In this document: piece after piece, positions 5,076 to 12,745 of the stretch
Layout of the letters: the number at the start of each line of letters is the position of its first letter
Numbering within the stretch: the stretch's first letter is position 1
Source: a virus
Virus record (IMG/VR): IMGVR_UViG_3300004369_000179
Coordinates: 1 to 21,429 of that record
Length of the DNA: 21,429 bases
Reading direction: 5' to 3' (one strand)
The notes under the pieces: generated by a model
What the model saw: the letters and a program-made list of their open reading frames with translations, nothing else
Database searches by the model: none
What the model was told of the DNA's origin: nothing
Position numbers and translations under genes: made by a program

Positions 5076-5674
5076 ACGATAGAACCCCAGTCATCAGTCG
5101 CTGTGATAGCCGCCGTGATAGTTGACCAATCTTCAGTGCCAGCCAGATAGTCTGTAACATAATTGCTGAAATCGTTCAAAGTATATGCGAAGGTTCGCGC
5201 CCCGTTGTGGAACGCAACAGCTTTTGAATTGAAAGTTGATTGCTGGTCTGTCCTTGTCGGGCTTGCCGGAATAGTCGGCACTGTTGGCCTTTCAGGATCA
5301 CTTACAACAGGGGCTGATGGGTCATCTCTTGTGTCGATATACGCCGCAACGGCGTTCGCGTCAGCCACGAAATCGGACAGGCTGCCGAGCAGGCTATCTA
5401 TAGCGCCGATCAGTTCCAAGCCTGTCAGCCCCGTAGGTGATGCGTCAGGGAAGTTTGTGATGTTACTTCCGCTGCCGCCAGATGGGCTTTGAGTTATCAA
5501 GCCCCAATCGTTAATGTTGAAATTGAACCCGTTCAATTCCCCCGCAAGGCTATTGCATTGGCTGACAAATGTCGGTTGCGCCTCTAGGAACGCGAGGCTT
5601 TCAGCGTAAAAGTTTGTCGGATCGCCTAGCCGCGATGGCGTTGCAGGAAAGGCGGAGATAGTCGTGACAGCCAT
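5072..5674 (-). CDS. Tail-tip/appendage structural protein
   Basis: A 200-residue protein starting MAVTTISAFPATPSRLGDPTN. The N-terminal part (NFYAESLAFLEAQPTFVSQCN) is helical, followed by a Gly/Ser-rich linker, a hydrophobic helix (GLELIGAIDSLLGSLSDFVA), a Pro-rich hinge, and a C-terminal helical segment. Proteins with this F-P-x-x-P-x-R-x-D/G-P-x-x-F start are common as virion proteins next to fibres in marine phages. Its ATG shares one base with the stop of the upstream gene. Function is inferred from position. Confidence 0.6.
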   Translation of the reverse strand: MAVTTISAFPATPSRLGDPTNFYAESLAFLEAQPTFVSQCNSLAGELNGFNFNINDWGLITQSPSGGSGSNITNFPDASPTGLTGLELIGAIDSLLGSLSDFVADANAVAAYIDTRDDPSAPVVSDPERPTVPTIPASPTRTDQQSTFNSKAVAFHNGARTFAYTLNDFSNYVTDYLAGTEDWSTITAAITATDDWGSIV

Positions 5675-6576
5675 TAGGTTAGCCCCTCAATGGTTAGCGC
5701 ACAGCTAGATATAGATGGATTGCTCAGAACGACATTGAAGTCACGATAGTAGCCGTAGACAATTGTCTCCTCGCGGTTGCGGTCGCCGATATAAACGCAG
5801 GGAGTGGCACGAATGCCAGCCAAGAACCGATTGAACACGCCGACCTCAGACGTTTCGATTGTTAAGTCAAACTCGGCCCGCTTGCTGTAAGGGCGCTGAA
5901 CTATGGTAATGTTTCCGAAGTCATCGACCTGCTTGACGCTATAATCCTTAATGCCGACACTCGTTCCGAAGTTGGTCACGGCCAACTCCGACTGCACACC
6001 GAACGCAGCTTCGGCGCAAAGAGCAGTCCCAGTGCCTGCGTCAATAATTAGCTGATAGGTCGCGCCAGTGTAGAATGGGATGTCCAAGAAAGCGACTTCC
6101 GCTTGAGCATCCAGAGGCATTGCCCCGAAATAGTAACTGTAGAAGCCCGTGACGTTCGTGTAGTCAGCGAGCGTCCGTGTCTCGTTGTAGACAATGGTCG
6201 AGCCGCTATCGCGCACAATAAGCTGCGCTGTGGCTCCCTCAACGCCGAACAACACGAGGGCGTTGTAGGGCGTGGATGGTGTGACTGTGACGTTAATGGT
6301 GCTAGGATTGCTCGTTGCGCTGCCGACAGTCGCGTCAAACATCTTGAAGCGGTTCGTGGCGCTGACAAAAAGCCACGTTGGCGGGTTCGCAGCAGCGCCC
6401 GTGTCAGGCTGCACGTTCAGCGTTGTGCTGACAGCTTCATAGACGTTGTGATCGTAAATAACCCTGTCGCCCTGATTGTAGGTCGTCGAACTACTCCAAG
6501 CAGAATAGTCGTTCTCAGGGACGTTAGTGCTGGTTAGGGTCGCTGCCGTTACTGCATCCGGCTTAATAATAATCAC
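5674..6576 (-). CDS. Minor tail / tail-tip protein with carbohydrate-binding-like module
   Basis: A 300-residue protein read from a GTG at 6576, with CGGGAG 7 nt upstream and a 14-nt overlap with the tape measure. An upstream ATG at 6612 lacks a comparable site and would extend the overlap to 50 nt. Residues about 24-69 (YSAWSSSTTYNQGDRVIYDHNVYEA...) form the W-x(4-6)-Y-x-x-G-D-x-V-x-Y-x-x-x-x-Y-x-A pattern of chitin-binding/CBM5-12-like domains. The rest is beta-rich, ending in a domain with RAEFDLTIETSEVGVFNRFLAGI. Following the tape measure directly, it probably builds the distal tail and may touch surface glycans. Confidence 0.7.
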   Translation of the reverse strand: MIIIKPDAVTAATLTSTNVPENDYSAWSSSTTYNQGDRVIYDHNVYEAVSTTLNVQPDTGAAANPPTWLFVSATNRFKMFDATVGSATSNPSTINVTVTPSTPYNALVLFGVEGATAQLIVRDSGSTIVYNETRTLADYTNVTGFYSYYFGAMPLDAQAEVAFLDIPFYTGATYQLIIDAGTGTALCAEAAFGVQSELAVTNFGTSVGIKDYSVKQVDDFGNITIVQRPYSKRAEFDLTIETSEVGVFNRFLAGIRATPCVYIGDRNREETIVYGYYRDFNVVLSNPSISSCALTIEGLT

Positions 6577-9500
6577 TCTGCAACTCCCGAATATCTGGCT
6601 GTCCGTCACCATCCCAGCGATCTAGCAGCTTCGCAGTGTTACCCGTGTGTTTCGTGATGTTATAGAGCGCGTCACGGATCATCGCCTCCATGTCGGAAGT
6701 GTTCTCACCGAACACACCGCTAGTATTACCGCCGCCTCCTCCGGCAATGTTGGCGTTCCAGCTTGGGTCAATTGCAACGTCAGGCGCGGTCGGTTGCTCT
6801 AGCAAAGCTGCGATATTCACGAGTTCGTCTAGCTGTCGCTGCAAGAGGTCAATCTGCTGCTCCGCCGCGCTCACCTGTTCGTCAGCCGCCGCAATGCCCT
6901 GATCGACGTAGGAAGCCACCAGAGCGACATCCTTCTGGTAATCAAACAGAGAGCGGGCGTTAGCCTTGCTTGATGCAAGGAATGTCTGCGACACGCCCTG
7001 TAACTGGCCGAGAGCCTCAACGTCACCCGTAGAGGCCAGAGAGCCGACACGGATAAGATCAACCAAAGCCTGCTTGTAGTTTATGACGCTTTGATCTGCG
7101 CCATACAAACCCTCACGGAAAGCCCGCAGCGACCCCGCCAATTGCGTCATCGTTGCAATCGTATCCTCAAGCGTTGATACTTCTTCGACCCGCGCTTTGT
7201 TAAAGTCCTCAAGAGCATAAATCTGGTCTAAGATTGCCCGCTCTGCCTCAGTGGCGGCATCGCGCTCCATCTTGCGAGTTAGGGCCAGTTCTTCAGCTTC
7301 CTTGCCCTGCTCGCGGTATATACGCAAAATGAGGTCGTTGATTTTGTTAGCCTCATCCATTTGGCGCTGTTGTTCCTCTTTCAGAATATCGGCCCGCTCA
7401 AGGTCATAGAGCCTTTGAAGTTCAGCGTATTCTTCAGTGGTAGCGCCAGCCTTCTCAAATATCTTGTTCAGGCGATTAAACTCCTTGTCGAGTTCTTTTA
7501 GCCCGTGCGTAAGCGGATCGGTTTTCTCCAGAAGGCGGTCAAATACACCCTCAAAGTCCATAGCGTCTTGAAGTGCGGCCTCTAAGTCATCGCCAGCTTG
7601 CAGCAAGTTTTGTGTTGATTGGCGAATGCCTTCAATCGCGCCACGCTCAAGCGCCAGCTTGATGGCATAGCGGATCGCTTCCTCTTCTGTGTCAAACGCA
7701 ATCATGCCTTTCGTGCGGCCAAGGCCGAGCGGATCGACACGGAAGGTCTTCTTGCGAACGCCGATGCTTATCTTCAACCCGTCAGCAATCGTGCCGCTGA
7801 ACTCTTCAGCAATCCTTTGCAGTCCGTTTACAACGCTGCCCGCCAAGCCCTCGGCCATCTTTTTAAGCTGCCCGCTGCTGCCACGAACACTGGAGACCAT
7901 CGCGTTGCCGGAGATCGTTTCAATGGTGGCTGAAGCGCGAGGCGTGCTCTTCACCATCCCGCCGATCACGCCGCCAAGCAGCCCGCCCGCTATGCTGCCG
8001 ATTGGCCCTGCGAAGTCGCCTAGCCCCTTGAATACGCTCTCCAAGCCTTTCGTCAGGAACTTTTCACCCAACTTGCCCCCGATGGCCCCGCCAATAGAAC
8101 CGCCCAACGCACTGCCAGCAGCACCCCCGACAAGCCCGCCAGTAGCGGCATATTGCATCGCAGTCACGAAGGTATCACCCAAGTCGCCCAGCCCATCAAG
8201 TATCCTGTCGCCCAGAGAAACAAGCTGGTTGTCATCACCCCTAACTTGCATACGGAAAACTCCGCCGAGAACGCCGCCGATGCCATTGCGACCCAACATA
8301 TCAAAAACAGATTCGAAGCCTTCACGGAGTTTTTCAACTCGCTGAACGTCAGCCTCCACTTCGGCGTTGGCAGTTATTCCTTGAGTGCGTAAGTTCTTGT
8401 AGTGTTCCCAAGCCGCATTTAACTCTTCAGTCCCCATAGCTGCGTGTCTTACGCGAAAATCATGCTCTTCCAACTGCAAGTTGTGCAACTCAAGCGCCTT
8501 GCCGCTGAGGCCAAGCGCGGCATTTTGATGCTCAATCTGCCTGATAAGAGATTGATAAGAAAGCCGTGTTTCATCCAGCTTTTTGTTTTGCTCTGAAAGC
8601 CTGTCTATAGCCTCTTTTTGCTTCGATGCTTGGTCAAGTTCATCACGAACTTGGATCAGGGCCGCAGCTAAATCCTTGTTGTGCTTTGCTGCCTCAGCGG
8701 CAGCCTCCGTAAGTTCACGGAAACGTGTCTGCTCTGACGTTTCATTTAAGGCCAAGAGTTGCTGTTGTGCGCCGCCAAGAACGCCTTCAAGGCGTTTCAG
8801 CTCGTCGCTCTGCCTTTTAACCTCGTCGTTTGTGGCGCTGATCTGCCCCCCAGCGCCCGCTTGGACTTCGTTCATTTGACCCGTTTTATCAATGGCGTTT
8901 ATATAAGCCAGATCAACTCTAGCAAGACCAGTGTTCAGCTCTAAAATTTGCTTGTCTAGGTCTTCAATTTTCTTTTTAATCCCCGCAACTGGAAGCCCCT
9001 TGCTGGGGTCATCTGTGCTGATCTTCAGGGATCGCTCTAGTGTTCTTTTCTTTGCGACCAGATCGTTTAGGTCTTGCTCTCCCTGCGCCCTTCTAACCGC
9101 AAAATCTGCCGATCTAGCTTGCGCGAGTGATCTCAATTCAGCCAGAAGCAGGCTTGTGGATGCAGTCGTGTCTTCCACCTCCTCCCTGAAGCCGACCATG
9201 TAGGTCGTTAATGCGGCTAAAGCCACCGCCACAATGCCAAACGGGTTACGCATAAGGGACAAGGTGAAGCGCGTCATCGCACCAGTTGCGGCGGTCGTAG
9301 CCGTCACAAAGGCAAACTTGGCTGCTGTCGCAAAGCCCAGCCGAGCGGTCATAGTCAGCAGAGTTGCCACATACGGAACCATTGCTAAATTCACTAACGC
9401 CAGCTTTGCAGCATAAAGTGCAGTCGCAGTAGCAATGCCAGAAAGAACCCCAGCTATCTCTCGGCCATTCTTCAACACCCAATCTAATGCAGGGATCAAC

Positions 9501-10555
9501 AGCCTAGCGAGTGCGTCGCCTAAAGTGAGCATGGCTTCCCCAAGCAAGGCCGCAGCCTGCCTCGTCTTGAAACCTAGCGACTGCTCCATCTTCTCGACGG
9601 CCTCAGCGGCGGCCCCGCTCTTTTCCTCCATTTGTTCCAGAATTTCGTTAAAACTCTGCCCAGCCGTTCCCATCAAAGCCATGACAGGAACCAACGCCTC
9701 AACGCCCCCAAACAATTTTGCCAGCTCATCCTGATTGTCGCCAGCCTTCTCGCGCAAATCATCTAGGAAGCCAGCCAAGCCCTTCGACTGAAGTGCCGCA
9801 CTATTAAACTCAAGACCAAGAGATTTAGCTGTGTCGGCGGCCTCTTTTGTCGGCTTTGCTACGGAGGCAAGAACAGCTCTCATGCCTTGAACCGCAATGC
9901 TGGTTCTGATGCCGCCCTTCGTTAGCGCGGCAACGGAGCCAACTAATTCGTCAACGCTAACGCCCATTTCGGAGGCCAATGGAGCAGCTAGACCGAGGGT
10001 TCTAGAGAGTTCTTCGATTGTTGTTTTACCAGCCCTCATGCCAACAAACAGAGCATCCGAAACTTGCCCAGCGTCCTCAGCGGCAATTCCGAAAGCGTTG
10101 ACAACAGTTGTCAGACCATCAGCAGCGGTCGCTACATCCGTAACACCGCCAACGGCCAGCTTGTTAGCCTCTGTGAGCAAACCAATCGCACCCGCCGAAG
10201 TTGTCGCACCTGCTGAGATGATGCTATAAAGGGCGTTGGCTTGTTCTGGGGCCGTCGAACCAAAAGCGATTGCCTGTTCACGAGCCGCCCTTGAGAGTTC
10301 ATCCATGCTAATAACGGCTGTGTCCACTAGTGTGGAAACCTCCGCCATCGCATCGCCAAATTGTATTGTTGCCCCAAGAACCTTACTGATGCCAGCATAA
10401 GCGGCAGCAAAACTCAGCGCCTTAACCGCCACGCCCATAAGGTTGGCCTCGCGGGTCGCGCCTTTTGAAGCACGGGAGAAAGCGCCGAGATCGCGTGAAG
10501 CGCCCCGAACATCCGTGCTATCGACTGCAATGCGAAGTTTAGCTAAATCGGCCAC
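6563..10555 (-). CDS. Tail tape measure protein, TP901 type
   Basis: A 1330-residue protein that sets tail length and is ejected with the DNA. Residues about 60-290 form the TP901-type core, including GMRAGKTTIEELSRTLG at 172-188. Hydrophobic membrane-active segments lie at about 370-450, long Gln/Glu/Lys coiled coils at about 460-660 and 1050-1150, and a Gly/Ala-rich hydrophobic stretch at about 800-868. The start is GTG, with AGGGG 6 nt upstream. At the usual 1.5 angstrom per residue the tail would be about 200 nm (inference). It follows the G/T chaperones, as in most siphoviruses. Confidence 0.93.
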   Translation of the reverse strand: MADLAKLRIAVDSTDVRGASRDLGAFSRASKGATREANLMGVAVKALSFAAAYAGISKVLGATIQFGDAMAEVSTLVDTAVISMDELSRAAREQAIAFGSTAPEQANALYSIISAGATTSAGAIGLLTEANKLAVGGVTDVATAADGLTTVVNAFGIAAEDAGQVSDALFVGMRAGKTTIEELSRTLGLAAPLASEMGVSVDELVGSVAALTKGGIRTSIAVQGMRAVLASVAKPTKEAADTAKSLGLEFNSAALQSKGLAGFLDDLREKAGDNQDELAKLFGGVEALVPVMALMGTAGQSFNEILEQMEEKSGAAAEAVEKMEQSLGFKTRQAAALLGEAMLTLGDALARLLIPALDWVLKNGREIAGVLSGIATATALYAAKLALVNLAMVPYVATLLTMTARLGFATAAKFAFVTATTAATGAMTRFTLSLMRNPFGIVAVALAALTTYMVGFREEVEDTTASTSLLLAELRSLAQARSADFAVRRAQGEQDLNDLVAKKRTLERSLKISTDDPSKGLPVAGIKKKIEDLDKQILELNTGLARVDLAYINAIDKTGQMNEVQAGAGGQISATNDEVKRQSDELKRLEGVLGGAQQQLLALNETSEQTRFRELTEAAAEAAKHNKDLAAALIQVRDELDQASKQKEAIDRLSEQNKKLDETRLSYQSLIRQIEHQNAALGLSGKALELHNLQLEEHDFRVRHAAMGTEELNAAWEHYKNLRTQGITANAEVEADVQRVEKLREGFESVFDMLGRNGIGGVLGGVFRMQVRGDDNQLVSLGDRILDGLGDLGDTFVTAMQYAATGGLVGGAAGSALGGSIGGAIGGKLGEKFLTKGLESVFKGLGDFAGPIGSIAGGLLGGVIGGMVKSTPRASATIETISGNAMVSSVRGSSGQLKKMAEGLAGSVVNGLQRIAEEFSGTIADGLKISIGVRKKTFRVDPLGLGRTKGMIAFDTEEEAIRYAIKLALERGAIEGIRQSTQNLLQAGDDLEAALQDAMDFEGVFDRLLEKTDPLTHGLKELDKEFNRLNKIFEKAGATTEEYAELQRLYDLERADILKEEQQRQMDEANKINDLILRIYREQGKEAEELALTRKMERDAATEAERAILDQIYALEDFNKARVEEVSTLEDTIATMTQLAGSLRAFREGLYGADQSVINYKQALVDLIRVGSLASTGDVEALGQLQGVSQTFLASSKANARSLFDYQKDVALVASYVDQGIAAADEQVSAAEQQIDLLQRQLDELVNIAALLEQPTAPDVAIDPSWNANIAGGGGGNTSGVFGENTSDMEAMIRDALYNITKHTGNTAKLLDRWDGDGQPDIRELQSDYY

Positions 10556-10607
10556 ACCTTACCCCTGAAGCGAAGCCGGAGTATGCCTTAAAACAGGCAG
10601 AAAGTCA

Positions 10608-11048
10608 CTACTGACCAGCCCGCTTTCCATTCACCTTGTTGGCCCAATCAGCCATAGCCGCTGAAATGCGCTCTCGTTGCTGCTGTGTGATTGTTTGCTT
10701 TGTTGGGGCGTATGGGGGCGGGCAGTCTGGTTTCCGCGCCCTGTGGGCCTCTCCGGCGTATTCAGCGGACAATCGCTTGATTATGTCAGCCTCCCAACCT
10801 TCGAATTCTATCCCTCGGTTATATTGCCACGCGAAAAGTTCAAGTTCGCTAATAGGGGCCATGCTGCCCATGCCGACCACCTGTGTCGGGCCGACCTCAA
10901 ACAAGGCTTCAATAAGGTGCGCCCCGCCGCTTACAGGCGGCAGGGTTGTCACGCTTGTTTTCATGCGAGGCTGCTTGGCTTTGTCGGGAGTCGCTTGAAG
11001 CCAAGCTAGCTGCCTGACGTATAGCGCAAGTTCCTCAATCAGTTCTTC
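10608..11048 (-). CDS. Tail assembly chaperone T domain (frameshift extension of G)
   Basis: This frame is open from the run of seven T at the end of G. It begins EELIEELALYVRQLAWLQAT and continues through an internal Met at 10964 into a conserved-looking region (GPTQVVGMG...ELELFAWQYNRGIEFEGWEADIIKRLS...ARKPDCPPPY). Phage chaperone C-terminal halves often show this W-x-x-x-x-G-I-x-x-x-x-W-E...L-S...D-C-P-x-P pattern. The Met at 10964 has no ribosome site, so the product is probably made only as a fusion to G by +1 or -2 frameshifting. That gives about 275 residues. G and GT together coat the tape measure and recruit tube subunits. Confidence 0.75.
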   Translation of the reverse strand, partial: EELIEELALYVRQLAWLQATPDKAKQPRMKTSVTTLPPVSGGAHLIEALFEVGPTQVVGMGSMAPISELELFAWQYNRGIEFEGWEADIIKRLSAEYAGEAHRARKPDCPPPYAPTKQTITQQQRERISAAMADWANKVNGKRAGQ

Positions 11049-11436
11049 AAAAAAAGTTTGAGCGGTTAGCTACAAACTCCTGCGCCTGTTGCATGAGCCA
11101 TTCATGCTCGCTGTAAACCATGCGGGCATTCTCTTCATTGAACGACAGCTTTTTGCCATCCAGTTCGAAGCCCTTCCAGTCAACAGTCAAAGCCACGACC
11201 TCATCCAAGGCATCGCGCTCAAGGGTATCTGCGTCCATTGAAACGGCTTTCTTACCCTTTGACATACGGGTAAGCATCGCGTTCTGCTTGCGGCGCTTGA
11301 GGTTCTTGAACACAGAACTATCCTGACCCAAGAGCGTGACGGTCATGCCCTCAATGACTTCTTCCGTGTCGGGGTGTAGAACTTCCATCACAGCGCCCTC
11401 TTCAGCGCGTGTCGGCTTTAGATTATTCAAATCCAT
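11047..11436 (-). CDS. Tail assembly chaperone (G-like)
   Basis: A 129-residue protein between the tail tube and tape measure genes. Its mixed charged composition and the segment GMTVTLLGQDSSVFKNLKRRKQNAMLTRM are typical of small tail assembly chaperones. The C-terminal WKGFELDGKKLSFNEENARMVY region resembles family members that end near the frameshift site. It has AGGA 7 nt before the ATG. The gene ends AAC-TTT-TTT-TGA, where a +1 or -2 shift enters the T frame. Confidence 0.75.
   Translation of the reverse strand: MDLNNLKPTRAEEGAVMEVLHPDTEEVIEGMTVTLLGQDSSVFKNLKRRKQNAMLTRMSKGKKAVSMDADTLERDALDEVVALTVDWKGFELDGKKLSFNEENARMVYSEHEWLMQQAQEFVANRSNFF
11049..11055 (-). other. Programmed frameshift site (T7 run before UGA)
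   Basis: On the message, UCA AAC UUU UUU UGA A. A slip of +1 (UUU re-pairing one base on, next codon GAA) or -2 enters the open T frame. The -1 frame closes after six codons. In the T frame a TAG lies just upstream at 11070-11072, which confines the shift to this short window. Confidence 0.7.
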
Positions 11437-11461
11437 GATAGCATCCTATCTATCGCACCCG

Positions 11462-11512
11462 AATACAAAGCGGGCCTGAAGCTAGTCGGATGCTTACTAG
11501 CCTCAAGCCCGC
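11462..11512 (-). terminator. Long-stem terminator after the tail tube gene
   Basis: On the minus strand, GCGGGC...GCCCGC extends through TTGAGGCTAGT against ACTAGCTTCAG, giving a 17-bp stem with two G-U pairs and a 9-nt loop (AAGCATCCG), followed by TTTGTATT. It lies between the tail tube gene and the G chaperone and probably lowers downstream transcription. Confidence 0.75.
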
Positions 11513-11555
11513 ACTGTATAGCCGCGCTAATCAGCCGCGACAAGGGTGTGTCAAA

Positions 11556-12008
11556 TTAGACCTTGACGATGCTGTTGTCGATTTCGAGAACAACTTCAGC
11601 CATCGTGATGCTGTCGGCGTTAGCGACATTCACGCGATAACTCATGACCTGTGCTGTGAAATACTGGATAGAACCATCCACGAGTGCAACCTTCACAGAC
11701 ACAGTTGCGTCTGAACCAGCGGCAGCGTCAGCCTTGGTCTCAAAGATAGCCTGACCCGCATCGGTAGCCGATACAGCCATTGTCAGGGTGACAGAGCCAT
11801 AGTTTACGGAACCACGGCGCTTTGCAACGATACCAGTTGCAAGAGGTGTGTGCGTGGCAAGGGCAGCTTCCGAACCGAAAGCTGGCAAGTCTGCCAGTTC
11901 ACCGCATGAAGCCCAAGTAAGTGCGGCAAAGCCTGTTGTGTCATAGGTTGCAGGTGCTTGATCGTCTACAGAGACAACCGTTCCCACTGATGAAAATACG
12001 TCCGACAT
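11556..12008 (-). CDS. Major tail tube protein
   Basis: A 150-residue beta-rich protein. It starts MSDVFSSVGTVVSVDDQAPATYDTTGFAAL, the usual opening of one tail tube family (thin N-terminal arm, then P-A-T-Y-D-x-x-G-F). It continues through LTWASCGELADLPAFGSE and an alternating-strand core ending in VEVVLEIDN-type strands. It assembles into the tube that DNA passes through. CAGGAG precedes the ATG, and a terminator follows, as expected for a highly expressed gene. Its position between tail completion genes and G/T fits. Confidence 0.85.
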   Translation of the reverse strand: MSDVFSSVGTVVSVDDQAPATYDTTGFAALTWASCGELADLPAFGSEAALATHTPLATGIVAKRRGSVNYGSVTLTMAVSATDAGQAIFETKADAAAGSDATVSVKVALVDGSIQYFTAQVMSYRVNVANADSITMAEVVLEIDNSIVKV

Positions 12009-12038
12009 TATTAACTCCTGTTGCTGAACAGCCCCGCC

Positions 12039-12067
12039 CTTTTATCACAAAGAGCGAGGCCGCACAA
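12039..12067 (-). promoter_or_regulatory. Weak candidate promoter for the tail tube gene
   Basis: Minus strand: TTGTGC, 17-nt spacer, TAAAAG. The -10 is the same hexamer as in P1, but the -35 is poor. It lies about 30 nt before the tail tube ATG, after a hairpin. Confidence 0.25.
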
Positions 12068-12090
12068 ATTAGGGTTATTGTCGGTTGGCT

Positions 12091-12106
12091 GGGGGCCGAA
12101 ACCCCC
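12091..12106 (-). other. Intergenic UUCG hairpin without U tract
   Basis: Minus strand GGGGGT-TTCG-GCCCCC: a 6-bp stem closed by a U-G pair, located 7 nt after the stop of the 69-residue gene. It is followed by AGCCAACC, not Ts, so it is more likely an mRNA structure or processing element than a terminator. Confidence 0.5.
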
Positions 12107-12113
12107 GTTGGGG

Positions 12114-12323
12114 TTAGGCGATGATTTGGGCGGCGCTTGCCTTGGCAGCTACGACTTTGAAATATGCCGCCATTGCTTTAGGGTCTGCGCCAATTTCCAA
12201 AGCGTGTGCGCCGTCCTGCACCGCCGCCATCAAGCCTCGCGCCGCCTCCACCGCCTCATTTAAGTCTCTAAGCGCCCCTTCGGTGATTTCGACGGGAACT
12301 TGATAGGGGTCATAATTGCTCAT
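12114..12323 (-). CDS. Small Ala-rich helical protein, unknown function
   Basis: A 69-residue protein starting MSNYDPYQVPVEITEGAL, with GAGGAG 8 nt before its ATG. A frame continuing upstream to 12434 would cross the intergenic hairpin and the previous gene's end, so it is not used. The sequence is almost entirely helical and Ala-rich (LNEAVEAARGLMAAVQDGAHALE, MAAYFKVVAAKASAAQ). It is the second gene of a two-gene insertion between tail completion and tail tube genes. No family recognised. Confidence 0.65.
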   Translation of the reverse strand: MSNYDPYQVPVEITEGALRDLNEAVEAARGLMAAVQDGAHALEIGADPKAMAAYFKVVAAKASAAQIIA

Positions 12324-12345
12324 GTTCGTATCTCCTCGAAGGGAT

Positions 12346-12363
12346 GGGGAGCCGAGGCTCCCC
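12346..12363 (-). other. Intergenic hairpin with the same stem as at 634-651
   Basis: Minus strand GGGGAGC-CTCG-GCTCCCC, located between the 92- and 69-residue genes and directly before the GAGGAG ribosome site. The stem arms are identical to those of the plus-strand hairpin at 634-651. It has no U tract. Confidence 0.55.
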
Positions 12364-12369
12364 TTGTGT

Positions 12370-12648
12370 TTAGGCCCAGATAGTGTCGAGAAAGCGATAA
12401 CCTTCTTCTGACATTGCCCATTCGTTGTGGTCATATTCGCAAATCATACCTTTTTCGAGAAGTGCGCCCCAAGTGCCTGCGGCCTCGTTTTTGTTGTAGC
12501 CCTCCTTTATGAGGTCTTCGGGGGAAACCCAAGTGTATGGGTCATGGTCAAGATCAGCAGGGCGGCTGCCACCCATGCCGTTGAGGCATGATTTGACAAG
12601 GATCAGCGCGGCGCGGGTTTCGTTGTCGGTCAGATTGAAAGTGGTCAT
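12370..12648 (-). CDS. Small protein with winged-helix-like fold pattern, possible regulator
   Basis: A 92-residue protein from the ATG at 12648, with ACAAGGAGATACGAA directly upstream. A longer frame to 12909 only shadows the tail completion gene. The pattern fits a winged helix-turn-helix: N-terminal helix (TDNETRAALILVKSCL), SPEDLIKEGYNKNEAAGTWGAL-type helices at about 42-63, an LLEKGMI turn, then a wing (CEYDHNEWAMSEEGYRFL). This is similarity by pattern only. It has its own promoter inside the tail operon, and it could act on the related promoters P1-P3 (speculation). Confidence 0.65.
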   Translation of the reverse strand: MTTFNLTDNETRAALILVKSCLNGMGGSRPADLDHDPYTWVSPEDLIKEGYNKNEAAGTWGALLEKGMICEYDHNEWAMSEEGYRFLDTIWA

Positions 12649-12691
12649 TTCGTATCTCCTTGTTGGCGGGCCTTCGTTGGCCCATGCACAT

Positions 12692-12720
12692 CTAATGCCA
12701 CACCTCCATAAGAGTGTCAA
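12692..12720 (-). promoter_or_regulatory. Minus-strand promoter P3 (shared cassette)
   Basis: Minus strand: GTGCAAAAAGTGC then TTGACA, a 17-nt spacer and CATTAG, or TTAGAT at 19 nt; the -10 is weak. The upstream GTGCAAAAAG and the TTGACAC match P2. The leader is longer than in P1 and P2 (72 nt from TTGACA to ATG) and holds a small hairpin, GGGCC-6 nt-GGCCC. Confidence 0.6.
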
Positions 12721-12745
12721 GCACTTTTTGCACCTATTTGTTGAT

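Noticed and set aside
7689-8345. Plus-strand open frame of 218 codons, Pro/Ser-rich
   Set aside because: It is an antisense shadow of the Gly/Ala-rich part of the tape measure gene; reading glycine codons backwards gives the Pro/Ser bias.
11047-11061. Classical -1 frameshift at the end of the G gene
   Set aside because: The -1 frame meets a stop six codons on (K-L-F-L-K-N), so it cannot produce a G-T fusion; only the +1/-2 frame is open.
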